Source: Paragonimus westermani (lineage: Eukaryota; Platyhelminthes; Trematoda; Plagiorchiida; Troglotrematidae). Taken from it: 64,000 bases of DNA. The first letter of the stretch is position 1, and each line of letters starts with the position of its first letter. Of this stretch, positions 47,198-60,239 are shown piece after piece. Both the position numbers and the translations under genes were made by a program. The notes under the pieces are model-generated. The model was not told where the DNA came from. It worked only from the letters and a program-made list of their open reading frames with translations, and made no database searches. The stretch covers positions 300,119 through 364,118 of the forward strand of contig QNGE01000141.1 in NCBI GenBank assembly GCA_008508345.1. The letters are read 5' to 3'.

Positions 47198-50100
47198 TCA
47201 TAACCGTTTCATGGCTCCGTTGTCACAGATGCAGTTGATTACCAGGGAGATCTATGAATGACGTATGTTAGTCTAACTTTTACAGATGATCCGGCGTCTG
47301 ATCAACACCACTGTCAACAGTCATCCGATAGAAGGTGTGCGCAAACACTTCTGAACAAGAAGCGTGCCTAAGGCGGCTCAGTAGCTGATGGTCCTCCAAC
47401 TCCTAGTTAATCGTTCTGTTGAAGTATAACTTGCATTGCATGATAAAACGGTTCCTTTGTAAACAGTTTGGCAGTTCTTTTCAGACATTCGATATTTGCC
47501 TTTCTGACTTAAATGACAACTTAACGTGGGCTGGCGGTGCAACATTTTACAACTCGTTTACGCTTGGCCACTTGAAGTGAACTGCCGCACTTCCGTTTCT
47601 ACAATCTTTCATCCCGTACTCCGCCGCTTGTTCGCCAACACAATTATTTTCATACATTCTGATGTTAGTTATCTCGCTGTTAACAATCTCTTTGTCATTA
47701 CAGGGATTTCGTCATTAACCATGAGACGATCCCTCATCCACTTATAGAAATTATAAGTTTTTACAGTTCTCTCACTTTTGGCAAATAATGGTCTACAGAC
47801 TCCTTTTGACGAAAATTCCTTTGAAAAGGCGATAACCTTGAAACTTTGAAATTGTCTGGCCACTACAATACTCCAATTTTACCACTTACTATACTCAGTT
47901 CATTCTTTTCTTTATAATCAACAGAGGTCACATTCTTGAACTCGTGAGTACCACCGTCTCAAACTCTTTTTTGAAACACAGCCGGTAGGTATCCTTTCCA
48001 TCTCCACGAACAGTGAGGTCACCTAACAACGGTACCACGTCTGCTAGACTGCGAGAAGTTGGCTGCCGTCCTTCATATACAACTACACCTGAATACCTGA
48101 TTAGCTGATTGCAACTTGTTCTGTGGGCTCTTTTGTGTGAAACCATGTCGCATAGTTGGTTAGTGCGTCAAATGTAGCACAAGGACAAGTGCGCGAGCCG
48201 CGTACACCGATTCTAGTCCATCAAAGAAATAAAATTAATCAGTTCAATGTTTATTATTGAGTGGTACTCATGTGGCATCCTGAAAGGCCAGCTCGTAATT
48301 GTTTCCCATGACCTTGACTCAAAGGTTCCGGCTGTTTAAAGCACAAGTTGTGTAATCAGAAACTCTGGCAAACACATTTGACGTAGCAGCTGATTACGGC
48401 CCTGATTGGTCAGCACTGACACGTGAGTTTGCCTGAAGTAGCGTTAGCTTGGCTACTGATTGATTGCAGGTACCCTAACGACGGAAATGCTCCAGTGCAC
48501 TTACTGTACGGTAATCAAAAAAACTTCTAATTTGTTGCAGCTCAAACAATAGAATCTGTCCAACAGAGAAAAACTTCCCGGTGGTAAATTGGCAACACAC
48601 CGGAATGCAATATGCTGAGTTAGGCCCGAGTATCTTCAGTGTATCACAACAAATGTATCCAGGATAATTTATTTACAGCCACTTCGAAACTAAGTCGGAG
48701 ATAAGATGCATGAGAAACTATTAATTGGGATGCTAGAGAGGACGGTTTGCTCACAACATGGTTCAGTCATGTGATATATCGGATACCTGCATGTTACACC
48801 AAGGACCACCCGGGGTGCCATCATAACACCACAATGCAGTTCGGAAGCCCATGAGGCTATCAATTTGTGTGACCATCAACATTTTCAAGGCTGATTATTT
48901 CAGTTTCACGGATGCTCTCCTCGTTACTTCTGTAATAAAGTTTCCTGCGCTCTTTAACTAAATCCACGAACGCGCCAACGTCGTGTGGTTGTTATCAAAT
49001 TTCTCCTACCCGGTCATATTCGCTGAGTCCTTCCAACATTATTGACCTCCCGTCGTTAAAATGAAGCAACAACTGATCCCCTGACCTAAACCGAAGGTGG
49101 ACAAAGAAAACGAGTAGCACACGAACCGTTTATTCAGCGGATCGACGTGTACAATATTTCTCAACGACAAAAACACTCGTAAATCCCCCCGAAGAAGCAG
49201 GTCGCTACAACGAATTCATACGTACGAAGCAGATTATGTGCTAGATGACATATCGAAGACTACCTACATATTTTTTTCGATTGCTTTGATGAATTAGAGT
49301 AGTCGAAAGCCTAAGAACAACGAATTGTTATTGTATTTTAACCAAAACTGTTGATGCGTGGTCGTGACACAAAGCGGCCAACCGGTAGGCCAGAACAACG
49401 TGAAAAGAAACTGTCTACTGTCCGTATAAAATTTAAATGCTACCTTTTTCTATGTGCACTGCTTCCAAATAACCGTTTCAAAACAGCATCATCAGGGTTA
49501 TACATAGAATAATTGGAATAACGGCAACGTGAGTGAGAATATGAACGAACTGACAAACAGGTTTTCTATTCTACCTGGAAGTCACATGGAATACCTCTCT
49601 TCGAAGACATTATTTTCAACTCCAACGTCAATACTATAGTGCGAGGGTGATAAATCACAAACCGTGTTAATTAGCTTACAGTAGGCTGGGTTGAACTGGA
49701 CGAGTTATGTTGTCTCGACCGTCCAGTTTAGAAGCAAAAACTGCGCTCCATCTTGCCTGAAGATCATACAGTGATAACCGATGAACAAACTGTAGCAGCT
49801 GGTATTTATGAATGGCAAGCTCTTTGCCACCGTGCACACGGACTCATTTTATACACTTCCGTGATGAAGACTGTAATTTTCCAAAGCAATGTAGATATAC
49901 GGGGGTCCAATGCTTCCCCTGAAGATTGTTTGGACAAAGCAGATTCGTGGTCAGTGAAAGCCATGTTCACCGGGATAACACGTTGCTTGCCCAACACTGT
50001 CCGGGTGTCTTTTAGATTAGTATTCGTTATGAAATTGACATTATAGGAATGCTGTCATGCATGACGAACATTGAAACCGAGCACGTTCAATTGCTCGTTC

Positions 50101-50293
50101 AAATGTGGAACTGAGTAACAATCAAACGACTTACCCAAATACTTAACAGTAGTCACCTCGTGAGGATTTCAACAACTTTCGAAAGATTTCCATTCATACC
50201 TACCATACAGACTGCGATGTTCGCAAATAATCTGTCACTGTGTAGACACACACTGTCCCAAAGTTGTTGTACCTATAACCAATAAAATACAAG
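47198..50293. other. No gene recognised
   Basis: Minus frames at 47669-47863 and 47928-48146 could be further decayed parts of the element at 47.0-47.2 kb, but carry no motif I can name. A plus frame at 49753-50046 is open and polar at its start without splice support. Confidence 0.4.
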
Positions 50294-50410
50294 GCAAGTG
50301 TAAAAAGTTCTATACACATGCCGCTCGTGTGCAACTCTTTGAAACGGCAAGTGTTTGTCACTTCAAACAGTCGCATTCCAGCGGCATGTGTATTAAACTT
50401 TTTGCACCTG
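50294..50410. repeat. ~117-nt imperfect hairpin (foldback)
   Basis: 50294-50323 pairs with 50381-50410 (26 of 30 positions), and after a small internal loop 50330-50343 pairs with 50362-50375 (12 of 14). The terminal loop is about 18 nt. The total is about 44 paired positions in one continuous imperfect stem. It may be a small foldback transposon (MITE-like) or a structured RNA precursor; sequence alone cannot decide. Confidence 0.85.
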
Positions 50411-51455
50411 TCTCGCATTCTACTGCCTTTTGGCGACTACTAATATGCGGTAATCAAGAATCATCTCATCCAGTATAATAAGAACACAAAAACAGCGCAA
50501 GTATTATCAAATTAAGAGGCATAAAAACGGGCTTTGTCTATAAAACGGCGACCAACCACCCTATCTGGCATACCACGTATTTCATGCAAATATTGAGGTG
50601 TCTGCAGTAGATAATTGAAACAACAAGCAATATCTCCTTCTGTGTGTGGCACTCTAATACAACTTTCACATGACTAGAGACTGATTATTTTAGCCGTTTC
50701 CAGACACAAACAGAGTGACTTGAACGTTCTGTATGGGTGTATTCATGCATAGGTAGGCATTTTATTCAAACTGAATGCAGTATTGATGCTGTCGAAGCAA
50801 TTTCTGTCATTATTTGCAGGGTTGGTAAGCACCTCAAAGTCTCCTGCTTGTGTTTTCAAAAATATCTGTTCTCATATAACAGCTATACTGCTATGGGTAT
50901 AACTACGTTCTGCCCCTTTACTACACTGCTAAAACTGATATGAGGTCACGTGAGACCGAGCAACTTTTGAATAGTAGTCAATATGCTGTTCATGAAGAAT
51001 CGGTCGAAGTCCATGCATACAGTTAGCCTTGTTACAGCTTCAGCTATTTCCGATTATTGAATCTTCAACGGTCGACAGAATTACTTTGGTGGCGTACATC
51101 CGGGTTTCACAATTGGATTCTGGAGTTTTCCGCAACCTCAATAAGGCGACATTATGCACCTCTAATATGGTTGATTGAACTGAAGATAACATGCAATTTG
51201 ATTCCGTGATCGGGTTTGGTTAGGTGGACCATAATTTTTCCGAATTATCTGTTGCCGATCTGCCGTTAAGTAGGTGGGCTAAATCTTGCGTATTCTCTCG
51301 TGAGAACGCGTAGGTAGGTGACCAATATATCCCGGTTTATGGAATCCAGAGAACGTGAATGCCTAATCTAGTAACACTGGCAGTCACCGTATCATGGGGT
51401 TGAGGACTTATATTTTTCTCAAAGGTGAGAAACGTTGTTTGGAAAGCAAATAACA

Positions 51456-51484
51456 GGAATGTTGAGTCTGGCATTCAACATTCC
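51456..51484. repeat. Short perfect hairpin
   Basis: GGAATGTTGA at 51456-51465 is a perfect inverted match to TCAACATTCC at 51475-51484 with a 9-nt loop. Function unknown. Confidence 0.8.
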
Positions 51485-54400
51485 ACGCGGATCTCTACGG
51501 TTGTCCAAATGGTGCATACAAACAGTTATTTGTCCAGCAAACGTTTAATCTTCACGTGGCTCTAGGTGTTATATGGTAAGGCATAAGAACTTATTTGGAT
51601 AGCGCAAATTGATTACTGCGATAATTTGTGTTCTATCCTGACTGTATCACCAATGCAAAGGTTGTCAATTTCACGGCACATACATATTGCTGAACTACGC
51701 CTCTGTTTCACTGATATCAGGTTTGGGACAAAAATATATGGTCTATCTCGAGCGCGTTTTCTGTGCACGCCATTGTGATGTAATACTTCACGACCTCTCA
51801 GTAGTAATACAATGAAAGTGGTTAAAGTTCTGTTTGGTTTTGTTTCCAAGTCACAATCTGGTGAGTCTCGTACACCATAGAAAGTAAGGCATGAACAGTT
51901 GTGTTAACACCTACCATACAGGACACAATCTGCCTATTGCATACATACAACGCATTTTTCAATCAATCTCCTCAGTTCACTGGCTGCAACATTTCACAGA
52001 CGTTGCTTAGCGTTGTCTGTTTGCTCACATGTGACAAGAATATGGTACATTATAAAACGGAAAACTTTGACGAGCTTTAATTATCCATTTTTTGATTCAA
52101 TAAACTAGACAACCAATTGTTTGTTTTAAGAACATCATAAATCTTGGGTAGAGTGCAGAATATACGAAACAATTTGTATTACTCATCCATTCGGTCAATG
52201 GATAAATGAAAATTACATTGCCGGACCGAACCACTCTATACACTTTCATCAGTCGCATTACGCACAAAAGGTACACTACATAAATTCGCATGAAAATCAA
52301 ACATTTACAAACCAAAGAACACGTTGTGTATAGCTTGCATGTGTATATCAACCTAAATGATTTTTTACTGAAATCTTCCACCGTTAATTTTTTCAAGTTA
52401 TACGACTAATGAGGATGCTGGAAATGAATTCGCTCCATTTAATACTTGTTCTTTATTTAGATAACTTAATCAGATTTGAATACAAGACGAAAGCGTACAT
52501 ATGTAATTGCAATTATAGCACGAAACCGAAATGGAACTTGGAAAAGAGGACAGTAAGATTGGTTTGTATTAATTTATTTTTGAACAGTGTAGTGAATACT
52601 AAACAAGCAATTCACGAATAACCAAAAAAGCACGTTTTTATATAAGAACTATGTACAATAATCCTGGATGTACAAATTCAGGGGCAAAAGGTTTACACAA
52701 ATGTTACATCTCACTTTAGAGAAAGAGCCCTTCCGATGAATGTTGAATGAAGTCACTACCGTCAGTCTGCAGAAGTACAGTTCTGGGAATGGCAGGTGCG
52801 TTGTAAAATAACGTACGTAAACGCAACAAGTTTTGCTCATAGCGTGTAACTTTCTTTAGTAGTATCAGAAATTACTCCGGGAGTCACCAAGTCTCTAGCA
52901 GTATATTGTGAAAGTGGCAAAGCTGGCTAGGGCTGCAGGAAAAGCCACATTGTACTTTCGGAATGGGTTGAGGAAGTTTGCTAAACGAGCGACATATTCA
53001 TCAAAAATTGTAGTATATATATTAGAAAAACAGTCGTTGTGGGTGACGAACTAGTGAATTGGTAATCACAGCAGTATAATCTGTAGACTGTCTTGCAAGT
53101 GTGGATAATGCAACGAAGAAAGAGGTCAGGTGTATCTAGTTGGTTTTCGAGTGAGAGAGCACAAAACAACAGGATAAGATCAGAAAACTATCCGAGTGCT
53201 CTAGAGTAGGGTGTATGAACTCGTTGACACCGTGGTGTATGATATTTCTGGGCCACACTACCCGACTGTTTCACTCTAGCGTCAGCCAGCCACCGCGAAC
53301 CGTGACAGACTGGAACTGACTGCCGATACTTAGCAGTGACATTCAAACAGGAAAAGTGAATTCTGACTTGGCAAAAGCCGATATGCCTCTGATGAAGTGT
53401 GTTGCTGCAGTTGTTTTAAAACCAACCAGTGATTTATGGAGGGTTACATTCTAGGAACTTTCTCTGTGACTGAAGCGAGCGGTTTTCAAATTAAAGAAAG
53501 TTGAGAGAGAGCGGAATGGCCTAGTGACAAAATCTTCTTATCTATTATTTAATTGCAACTCACAGGAGCGTTGACAAGCTATGGTTTTTCTATGAATTTC
53601 AAGTGTAAGACAGAATAATGTGCACCTTAGTATTCCATGATCAAAACTTGGTATACTGTAGGTTGTGGAGGTGCTTAGAGTGGTCTACACTTCACCGGCT
53701 AGTACATCCGTAAGGTCGAAAGAGAGGTTCACCAACTAAAGTCATATTATAAATAAAGCGGGTATACATTTTGTATGAAAACCAATCCACAGAATTAATT
53801 CTTAAACCAAAATCAACATTCTCCATTCTTTTCCCCCCCACAAAACGTGAGGGGCAAGATCTCACTGTGTTTGGAACAACCATATCTGAGGCTCACTGAA
53901 CACTCAGTTTCTGCGCCCATGTTGAGATAGACCTTGTGATCCATCTTCGGTGATATTTTTAAACAAGTGATTCTAGCTACAAGGTGGAACATGTTCCGAC
54001 ATTTTACCCCTTGAACATATCACATGTCGAATAGTATGGACGGGATCCCTTTTACGTAGACCACTGTCTTCTCAAATGTTCAGTTATCAGCATGTCTGTT
54101 GAATTTTTCACATGAAAACATCTAGAGCCATTAACACGTGTCTCTTGTCAAGTGCTAATTTACAACCACTAGTTTGTAATAAGTTTACAATAATGGAGTT
54201 CAGCTCTAGTTCAACCCTAGTTTACTCACCAAAATAAACTCGACAGTGTGGTGAAATCACTATTTCACGCGTTTCCTAATTTTCAGACCCAATTCCGTTG
54301 GTTGGAACCTAAAAAGCACCGCTGACACTAGTCCCAAAGAAAAGCGGAGGATGACTTGGTGACAGAAAAGGTGGCCAATCACAGCCTTCCAAGTACGAAG

Positions 54401-54800
54401 TAGGAGCACTGTCATGCAACAAATAGCAGCCACCCAGCTGTGATTTGGGCGGGTTAAGCGCAACCTGTCTATACTGGATGCATTCCGCTGGCTCAACTAT
54501 AGAATGCTTCTGCTGGTGAGGTTTTAAACTTCACTTTGCTTGTAGTCTGTTAGAGTTCAACACAGTATTGTACTATGACAGCCACCATGCAAATATCCAG
54601 TTGAATGATTCTATCCGTTACATCAGAAGTCAAAAAATCCGACGGCCGGAATAACAAAGAAAACCAGCTCGCCAGGTGCACCTTCACCAAGCCACTATGT
54701 GGTACAAGTGAATATGTCATAATAAGAGGAGTGACCTGAAATCTCTAGCTGTAAGTTGCAGATTCAACCTGATGTGGCTCTACTCAATAAGTGACTACCT
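51485..54800. other. No gene recognised
   Basis: Only short frames without motif support (for example 52097-52396 minus and 54260-54496 minus). Confidence 0.5.
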
Positions 54801-54809
54801 CTCATCGAA

Positions 54810-55075
54810 AGAGTCGCGGTCTATCTGGTTTGAGCCGGAGTACTGCCTTCTGACCGACTGGCCCCGTTTGCGCTCACATGCCGTGTGCACTTTTGCCCGG
54901 GTTGTTTGCGGCCGATGGTTTCTGTTGAGGGTTTTTGCTCGCCATTCCTCGTCCGCTGATCCGATCTCGTCCAGCTTTGGTTATTTCGGTGGCCCGTGTT
55001 GTCTGCCATTTACCCGCTTTTTGACGTACCTCATTGCTGCTTTGAGGTATTTCACCGAGAGCTGGGATACACATC
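54810..55075. other. GC- and CpG-rich island
   Basis: By hand count 54841-55020 is about 56% G+C against visibly AT-rich flanks, with many CpGs. All three minus frames and one plus frame (54772-55116) are unusually open. The minus frames encode basic, polar, low-complexity segments (for example GKWQTTRATEITKAGRDRI). It could be a transposon 5' region, a decayed exon or a promoter-proximal island. No family is recognised. Confidence 0.4.
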
Positions 55076-56880
55076 TCCGATTTGGTAGTCCACTGCAACA
55101 TAACTTCTGTAAATAATCATGGCAAAACTCAAAACAAATGTTACATGTAGTATGCGAAGTTTTGTAAAGCGTTGATCGATCCGAAAGAAATCTGCTAGAA
55201 ACAAGCATGCTTGGACAGTGAAATCATCAGTGTCCAAAACATCGAACGGAGATATGTGGTCAATTTTCACTCCCACTGATCCAAAAAACTATGTGACTAG
55301 CAGAACTATCCGCAAGACCACTTCATTTTCATTCTGAAAACATCAATAAAACGGGTGGTTTAATATTTATGGTTTAATATTAAAAAACGGTTCTGGTGCA
55401 TCCACCCTTCGGACGCCCTCCATAGGATACCGTGAATACAGTGTTACACTATTCCTATGAATAATTAGCCACCAAGACGTCCATCGGTAACAGGTCACCT
55501 TAACGATTCACTGTGACTATCTGTCTAACAGGATCCACTTTTCCTAGCTAATGGAAGTTCACATGTAATCATATATTGTGAGATCGGTATGCTAAGACAC
55601 AACAAGCGCGCAACGTTATCCAATCATTGTTTTAGCTTAACAGCTTGGTTTACATTGAATGTGATCTGTTCCGACACATACGAGGAAGAATAAAGACAAA
55701 AATCCAACCGTCAGTTACGTGGCGTAATTCATTTCAGGAGAGAATACTTATAAATATCAGGGTGGATTATGATAGTTTTGACTCGCGAGTTGTTACTCCT
55801 GTAAAAAGTGTACTACTTTTTTTCATATACACGATGCCTCGCCTGAACAATCGTCCTAAAAGTATCTGGTGGCAGATATGTGATTTACTGGGTTTTTTCC
55901 GAGTTAATGCGAGCGGCAATTGTAAGTACTGACCAGCAGTCTTACCATTCTGATACGGACGGCGATCTACACCGTCACGGCCAATTATTGTGATACTTTT
56001 GGACTGTTTTATTTTGGGCGTACTGAAAATAAACTATCGTGAAGACGTACAGTTGCACAACACTGACAGGTACACACATTTTCTGGAATCATTCGGTTTA
56101 GATAAAACAATTTAAGAACAACGTGATCAAAACATGTTTATATCGTGGCAAGACGATCCCACATATTTCATCACTGGTCTGCCTATCTCACATGTTTTGG
56201 TGGCAATAAAAATGAACCGAATCTCCTCGTGCGTAACGGGGAGATCACGCTGCTTATGTTGTGTTACACAAACACAAGTAGTACGGCCTGCTAAACATTT
56301 TCGTGAAGGATGCTGTCCAAGTTAAACGGAACTGAAAGCATTGGTCAGTACACTGCTGTGACAACCACAGGAACTATAGTTTAGCCTATTCAAGGTCAAA
56401 GCACATCTTAATAACATGATACGTGTACATGACAATTAATATCGGGAAAATCTGCTCTGCTGCCCAAATCACTTTTCAACAGAGTGGCCACAAAAATTTA
56501 AGCATTCGGGTAATGACGCTACCGACCTTCTGACAAGCCACTGCTTACACAACGGTGACATATCAATTGTCTAAGTAATAGAACTTGCCCGCGCTTATCA
56601 CTCTCCGTGTCTGAAAATTTTCTTCACAGAAGACGGGTTCATTTGGAACATCTCAGCTCAAAAAAGAAATGCACCAGTCAACAAGATGATGCTGCAGATT
56701 GATGAGACCGTTGCCGCCCAATTGACAGAACCCAGCAGTTTGTGGACTTGAGCATTGAATAACACTCCCAAGGTGAATGTATTCAAGAATTTTATAATCC
56801 TACTTTACTTGAATACCAGTGCATTCCACATTTCGTGCGGCCACTTCCACCTCACGCTGGCTAAATATTTAACAGTTGAC
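55076..56880. other. No gene recognised
   Basis: Nothing recognisable. Near 55360-55385 there is a short direct repeat of GGTTTAATATT. Confidence 0.5.
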
Positions 56881-56940
56881 TGATACTAAAAGCCAGCTGC
56901 ATGCTCTATGTGATGGCAGACTTAGTCTACAATGACAAAA

Positions 56941-58738
56941 CCCCAAATATACTATCTTCCGATGAACTTTGACTGTCTGCACTTCCTGGTCTATTGTGTC
57001 TTTAAAGCAAATCTTCACTGCTGTGCTAATCAGGCAGCGGACGAGGTTTCATCTTTGCTTTAATGATACAAAACTATTAAAACTTGTATATTAACTGGTC
57101 CACGTTGATTTACGATGAACGGAGCGTTGTATACCACCATCCAGACGCCCAATGAATTTTTATTTCAGAAAATGGAACAAGTTTTTTGAATCCATTTCAC
57201 AAGTAAACGTGATAGCGGGGTGTGTTTTATTGAATGAGTGGACGACATCCGGTAAGTCATTCTCAGACCTCATTGGAACGAAAATACCCCTTACGTACCG
57301 TCGGCAGAGGCAGAGGTTGCTAACAGACTAGCAGAGTTGTTGATGTTCGAGCGTGCTCGTGAAAAAAACGTTATTAGTGGGCAAAACAGGGACTCCATTG
57401 CGAACCAATCAGTCGGACAATAGAATATGCTATTAAGTTGAGGGTACATTGTAGAAGCAGTCGTTCCAACACAAGTGTCCGAATGCTGAAGTGAATGCGC
57501 GATTGGTCAATATTTTCACAGACGAAATTGACGGTCTTAAACAGAAAGACATTTGTGGATAACGAACCACTGTCTAGCTAACACATGTTCTGCCCGTTCG
57601 TATCGAAGTCCTCTATGCGAATAACACAATCAAGCTTGTCTCCTAGGTTGTGTGTACATAGCTGCTGGGGAATAGGTTCAATTTGTTGTGCTAACCACGT
57701 TGCTGTTCTGCGGTAAGGGGAACTTAATACATCAACAAGAAACCTGAAAGAATAATTTGGCTTAATAAGTTGGGGTGGACCGTATAGACGAGGAGTGATA
57801 GAGCCAGTCGACTTAAGTTGTTTGAACTGTGTCTGTAACTGATCCTTGTTGAAAAGGTCGCTTCAGATTACCTACCATTTAGCCCTCGATCAGAATTGTG
57901 CTAACATTCTACCAAGGTAGTCTTTCCTATCTGCAATAGCTACAACTGCACCTTTGTCGGAAGTTTCGTGAGGATACCTTCACGTTCGTCGAGAGCTCTC
58001 AAGCCTTGGGGGTATTCAGGAGCGGTAAGGTTATTATGGGCGAACTGTTTGCTGTTACTGATGGCAACAGCTCAGGAGATCTCATCTGATTTGCCCGCAA
58101 TGAAGTTTAAAGCGGGGGTCAATTTACATGTGTAATTCTAGGGAATTTCAAATTGCATCTCATCTATCAATTGATCACCTATCCGAAGTGGACAGCAAAA
58201 ATTTGACTCTAACGCTATTTATTTGAGTAGAGCTGTATCAAGCGGAATTTGTGAAAAGGTATGTAAGTATATTTGTGGGTTTACAGGACAATGCGGTGTA
58301 TGTATTTCGAGGCCGACTATCCGTTTCGACTGTTGTCTGCGTTGAAATCTGATAGCAAATTTCTGCGCATATTATTGAATCTCATAGAGTCCCTTTTTCG
58401 TCATTTCATCCAGAACGTAGGACCACTGACGTACACTCTGTGAAGGCTAAAACGCGTGAAGAGGACACTTGTCAATTCGATTTCAGGAGTGATATATGAA
58501 CGACGCTGCTTCCGGTCAAAAACGGTTCCTACGATATAATGCTTGGGTCAAATAGGAGTACGCGTTTTGCCCAAAATTTTGTTAGGGAAATCAATCACCT
58601 TGCCTGTTTTTGAAAATTCGGTTCTGAAGCTTGAATAAACAATCAGTTCCTTGAACACCAGGGGTCTTGCAAGTTCGAAGTGTTTTGGGATGTCCAGTAT
58701 ACTGGTGGAAGAAAGACCGTGTTTTGCATTACTCATTA
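56941..58738 (-). pseudogene. Penelope-like element 3: decayed N-terminal region and RT domain
   Basis: A minus-strand PLE remnant can be followed through many frames. ALDEREGILT and then SDKGAVVAIADRKDYLG (57900-58000), the PLE N-terminal block, are followed by SITPRLYG, HKP-like IKPNYSFRFLVDVLSSPYRR and TATWLAQQIEPI (57660-57820), CVHNLGDKLDCVIRIEDFD, then LDSGSLSTNVFL (RT motif A region, 57540-57585), ETVNFVCE-like sequence, a degraded DGVAMGSPLG box near 57395, and RYVRGIF at 57280-57300. The catalytic YVDD is therefore YVRG (57286-57297). After that come FNKTHPAITFTCEM, RLDGGIQRS, VHRKSTWTS and the RNLVRCL-type block near 57040. The endonuclease was not found below 56940. Multiple stops and frameshifts show it is ancient and inactive. 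Confidence 0.85.
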
Positions 58739-58746
58739 TCAGATCA

Positions 58747-59135
58747 GTACAATCACAAGTTCAGGTGCCCAAACAGTACCCAAATAAGACAGTATCGGTT
58801 AGAATAATGTAATTAGATTGTGCAATGCCCTAAAAAAATATCTGAGCACCTACAAGCTAATTACCCAGAGGGCAAATCACAAGTGTTACTGATGAGTGAT
58901 TTAAAGTCTCATCCACCATCACGTCACGGAGTTATCAGTTGGAGTTTGGATATGAATTCAGAACGATTGTGTCTCCTCTGACCACAGCAATACAGGGCGT
59001 GCACGAATTTTTGTGTGGACCTGAAACTGGATTGCGTAATCGAATGGCGATCGGTTGTGCAGTGGGCAGCACCGGTTGTCTGGCCAGTTTGATGTGATTT
59101 GTCTGACTACTGTATTTTACACGGAACGCCTAATT
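58747..59135 (+). repeat. Dispersed repeat R, copy 2, directly upstream of PLE-3
   Basis: Same repeat and same orientation as 38287-38655. In PLE-3 orientation (minus) it lies just 5' of the earliest recognised PLE-3 sequence, so it may be the terminal repeat or leader of that PLE family. It keeps the segment that is deleted in copy 1. Confidence 0.92.
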
Positions 59136-60239
59136 TCGGCCAACTCGACGTTCAGTATCTGTCACTTATGCAACAATTGCAGTGCAAATGGACTTGTAGA
59201 GTTTTAATTAATCCAGCGATATCCTGCTTTTCTCCTTCTTCATGTTTCCACGCTACTTTGATTATGATGACCATATATAATGGCACTGATCCAATAATTA
59301 CTTGTCGAAAGCAGTCGTTTTCTCGGTTTTCCTTCTGGAGAAGATTTGTGTGTTGTTCTACTTTACTGAGCGCCCAATGACAGGCAGATTTCCAGGTTAA
59401 AACGTTTTTCCCGCTTGTCAACGCATGCAGTGTTTCCGTTAAGAGGGTAGTCTGGTAGACAGCTCAGAGTATACGATAACCTGCCTTAAAAGTGCTTTGC
59501 TTACGTCGGACTCTTTGAGGAGGTACCTCTTTAACGTTGTTAGTCTTTCTAACCTGTGGTTAGCTCCCGGGAGGCGTATATTTCCAAGAAAAACTAGATT
59601 TCGGGTTCAACCTTTACAAGATTCACTCGAAGATCAAGTTTATTCAACCGTTCCACCAGGGCGTGTAAAGGACAGTCATCCTCTTTATTTGTGGAGACAG
59701 TTGAACACATGTTGTTCATACAGGATAAGGTGCCGGAAAAACCAAATAGTGAGTGGTTTGTGAACACCTGTCAATCAGTCGGTTGTTCGGAAGTCTGTAA
59801 AATATCCACTGTGTCGCAGCCCGTAACAAACATGTGTCCACAAATAGGTTGACTCTTTCTGACTCTGTAGAACCCAACTGTTTTTGATCGTACAATTTCC
59901 TTCCCTGTTCTTTTTCTTCTTCTCCGTACACTCGTATTTATTTACCACTCCACAACTCAGCGAACCGTTTTCAGAACCAACGGCTGCCCGAACCATTGTG
60001 TCCACGGGTACTGCCCAAATATGAAATGGTGATCATGACAAGAATTCTCAAATTTCGAAAATTCTGCTAATATCGCGTCCAAATTTGGCTGTATTGCAGA
60101 GGTGTAGAGAAACTGTCAAGCGGTAAGGAAGCAGCTTCATTTTTGTCTTTCGGCTGTGTTATTTCCAAAAACGTCTTCCAGCATACTCAGATGCAGCATT
60201 AGTATTAGCCACACAAGCTCGCAATTCTTAGTCTACGAA
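59136..60239. other. No gene recognised
   Basis: Only open frames without motifs on both strands. If the LINE remnant at 60.2-61.6 kb extended downstream, its catalytic part would lie here, but no FADD/YADD-type motif was found. Confidence 0.45.

Noticed and set aside
47198..48150. BEL/Pao gag upstream of the 47-kb remnant
   Set aside because: Open minus frames exist but no gag or zinc-knuckle motif could be identified.
58815..58920. CTGATGAG in repeat R as a hammerhead core
   Set aside because: No GAAA box at the proper distance and no flanking complementary arms.
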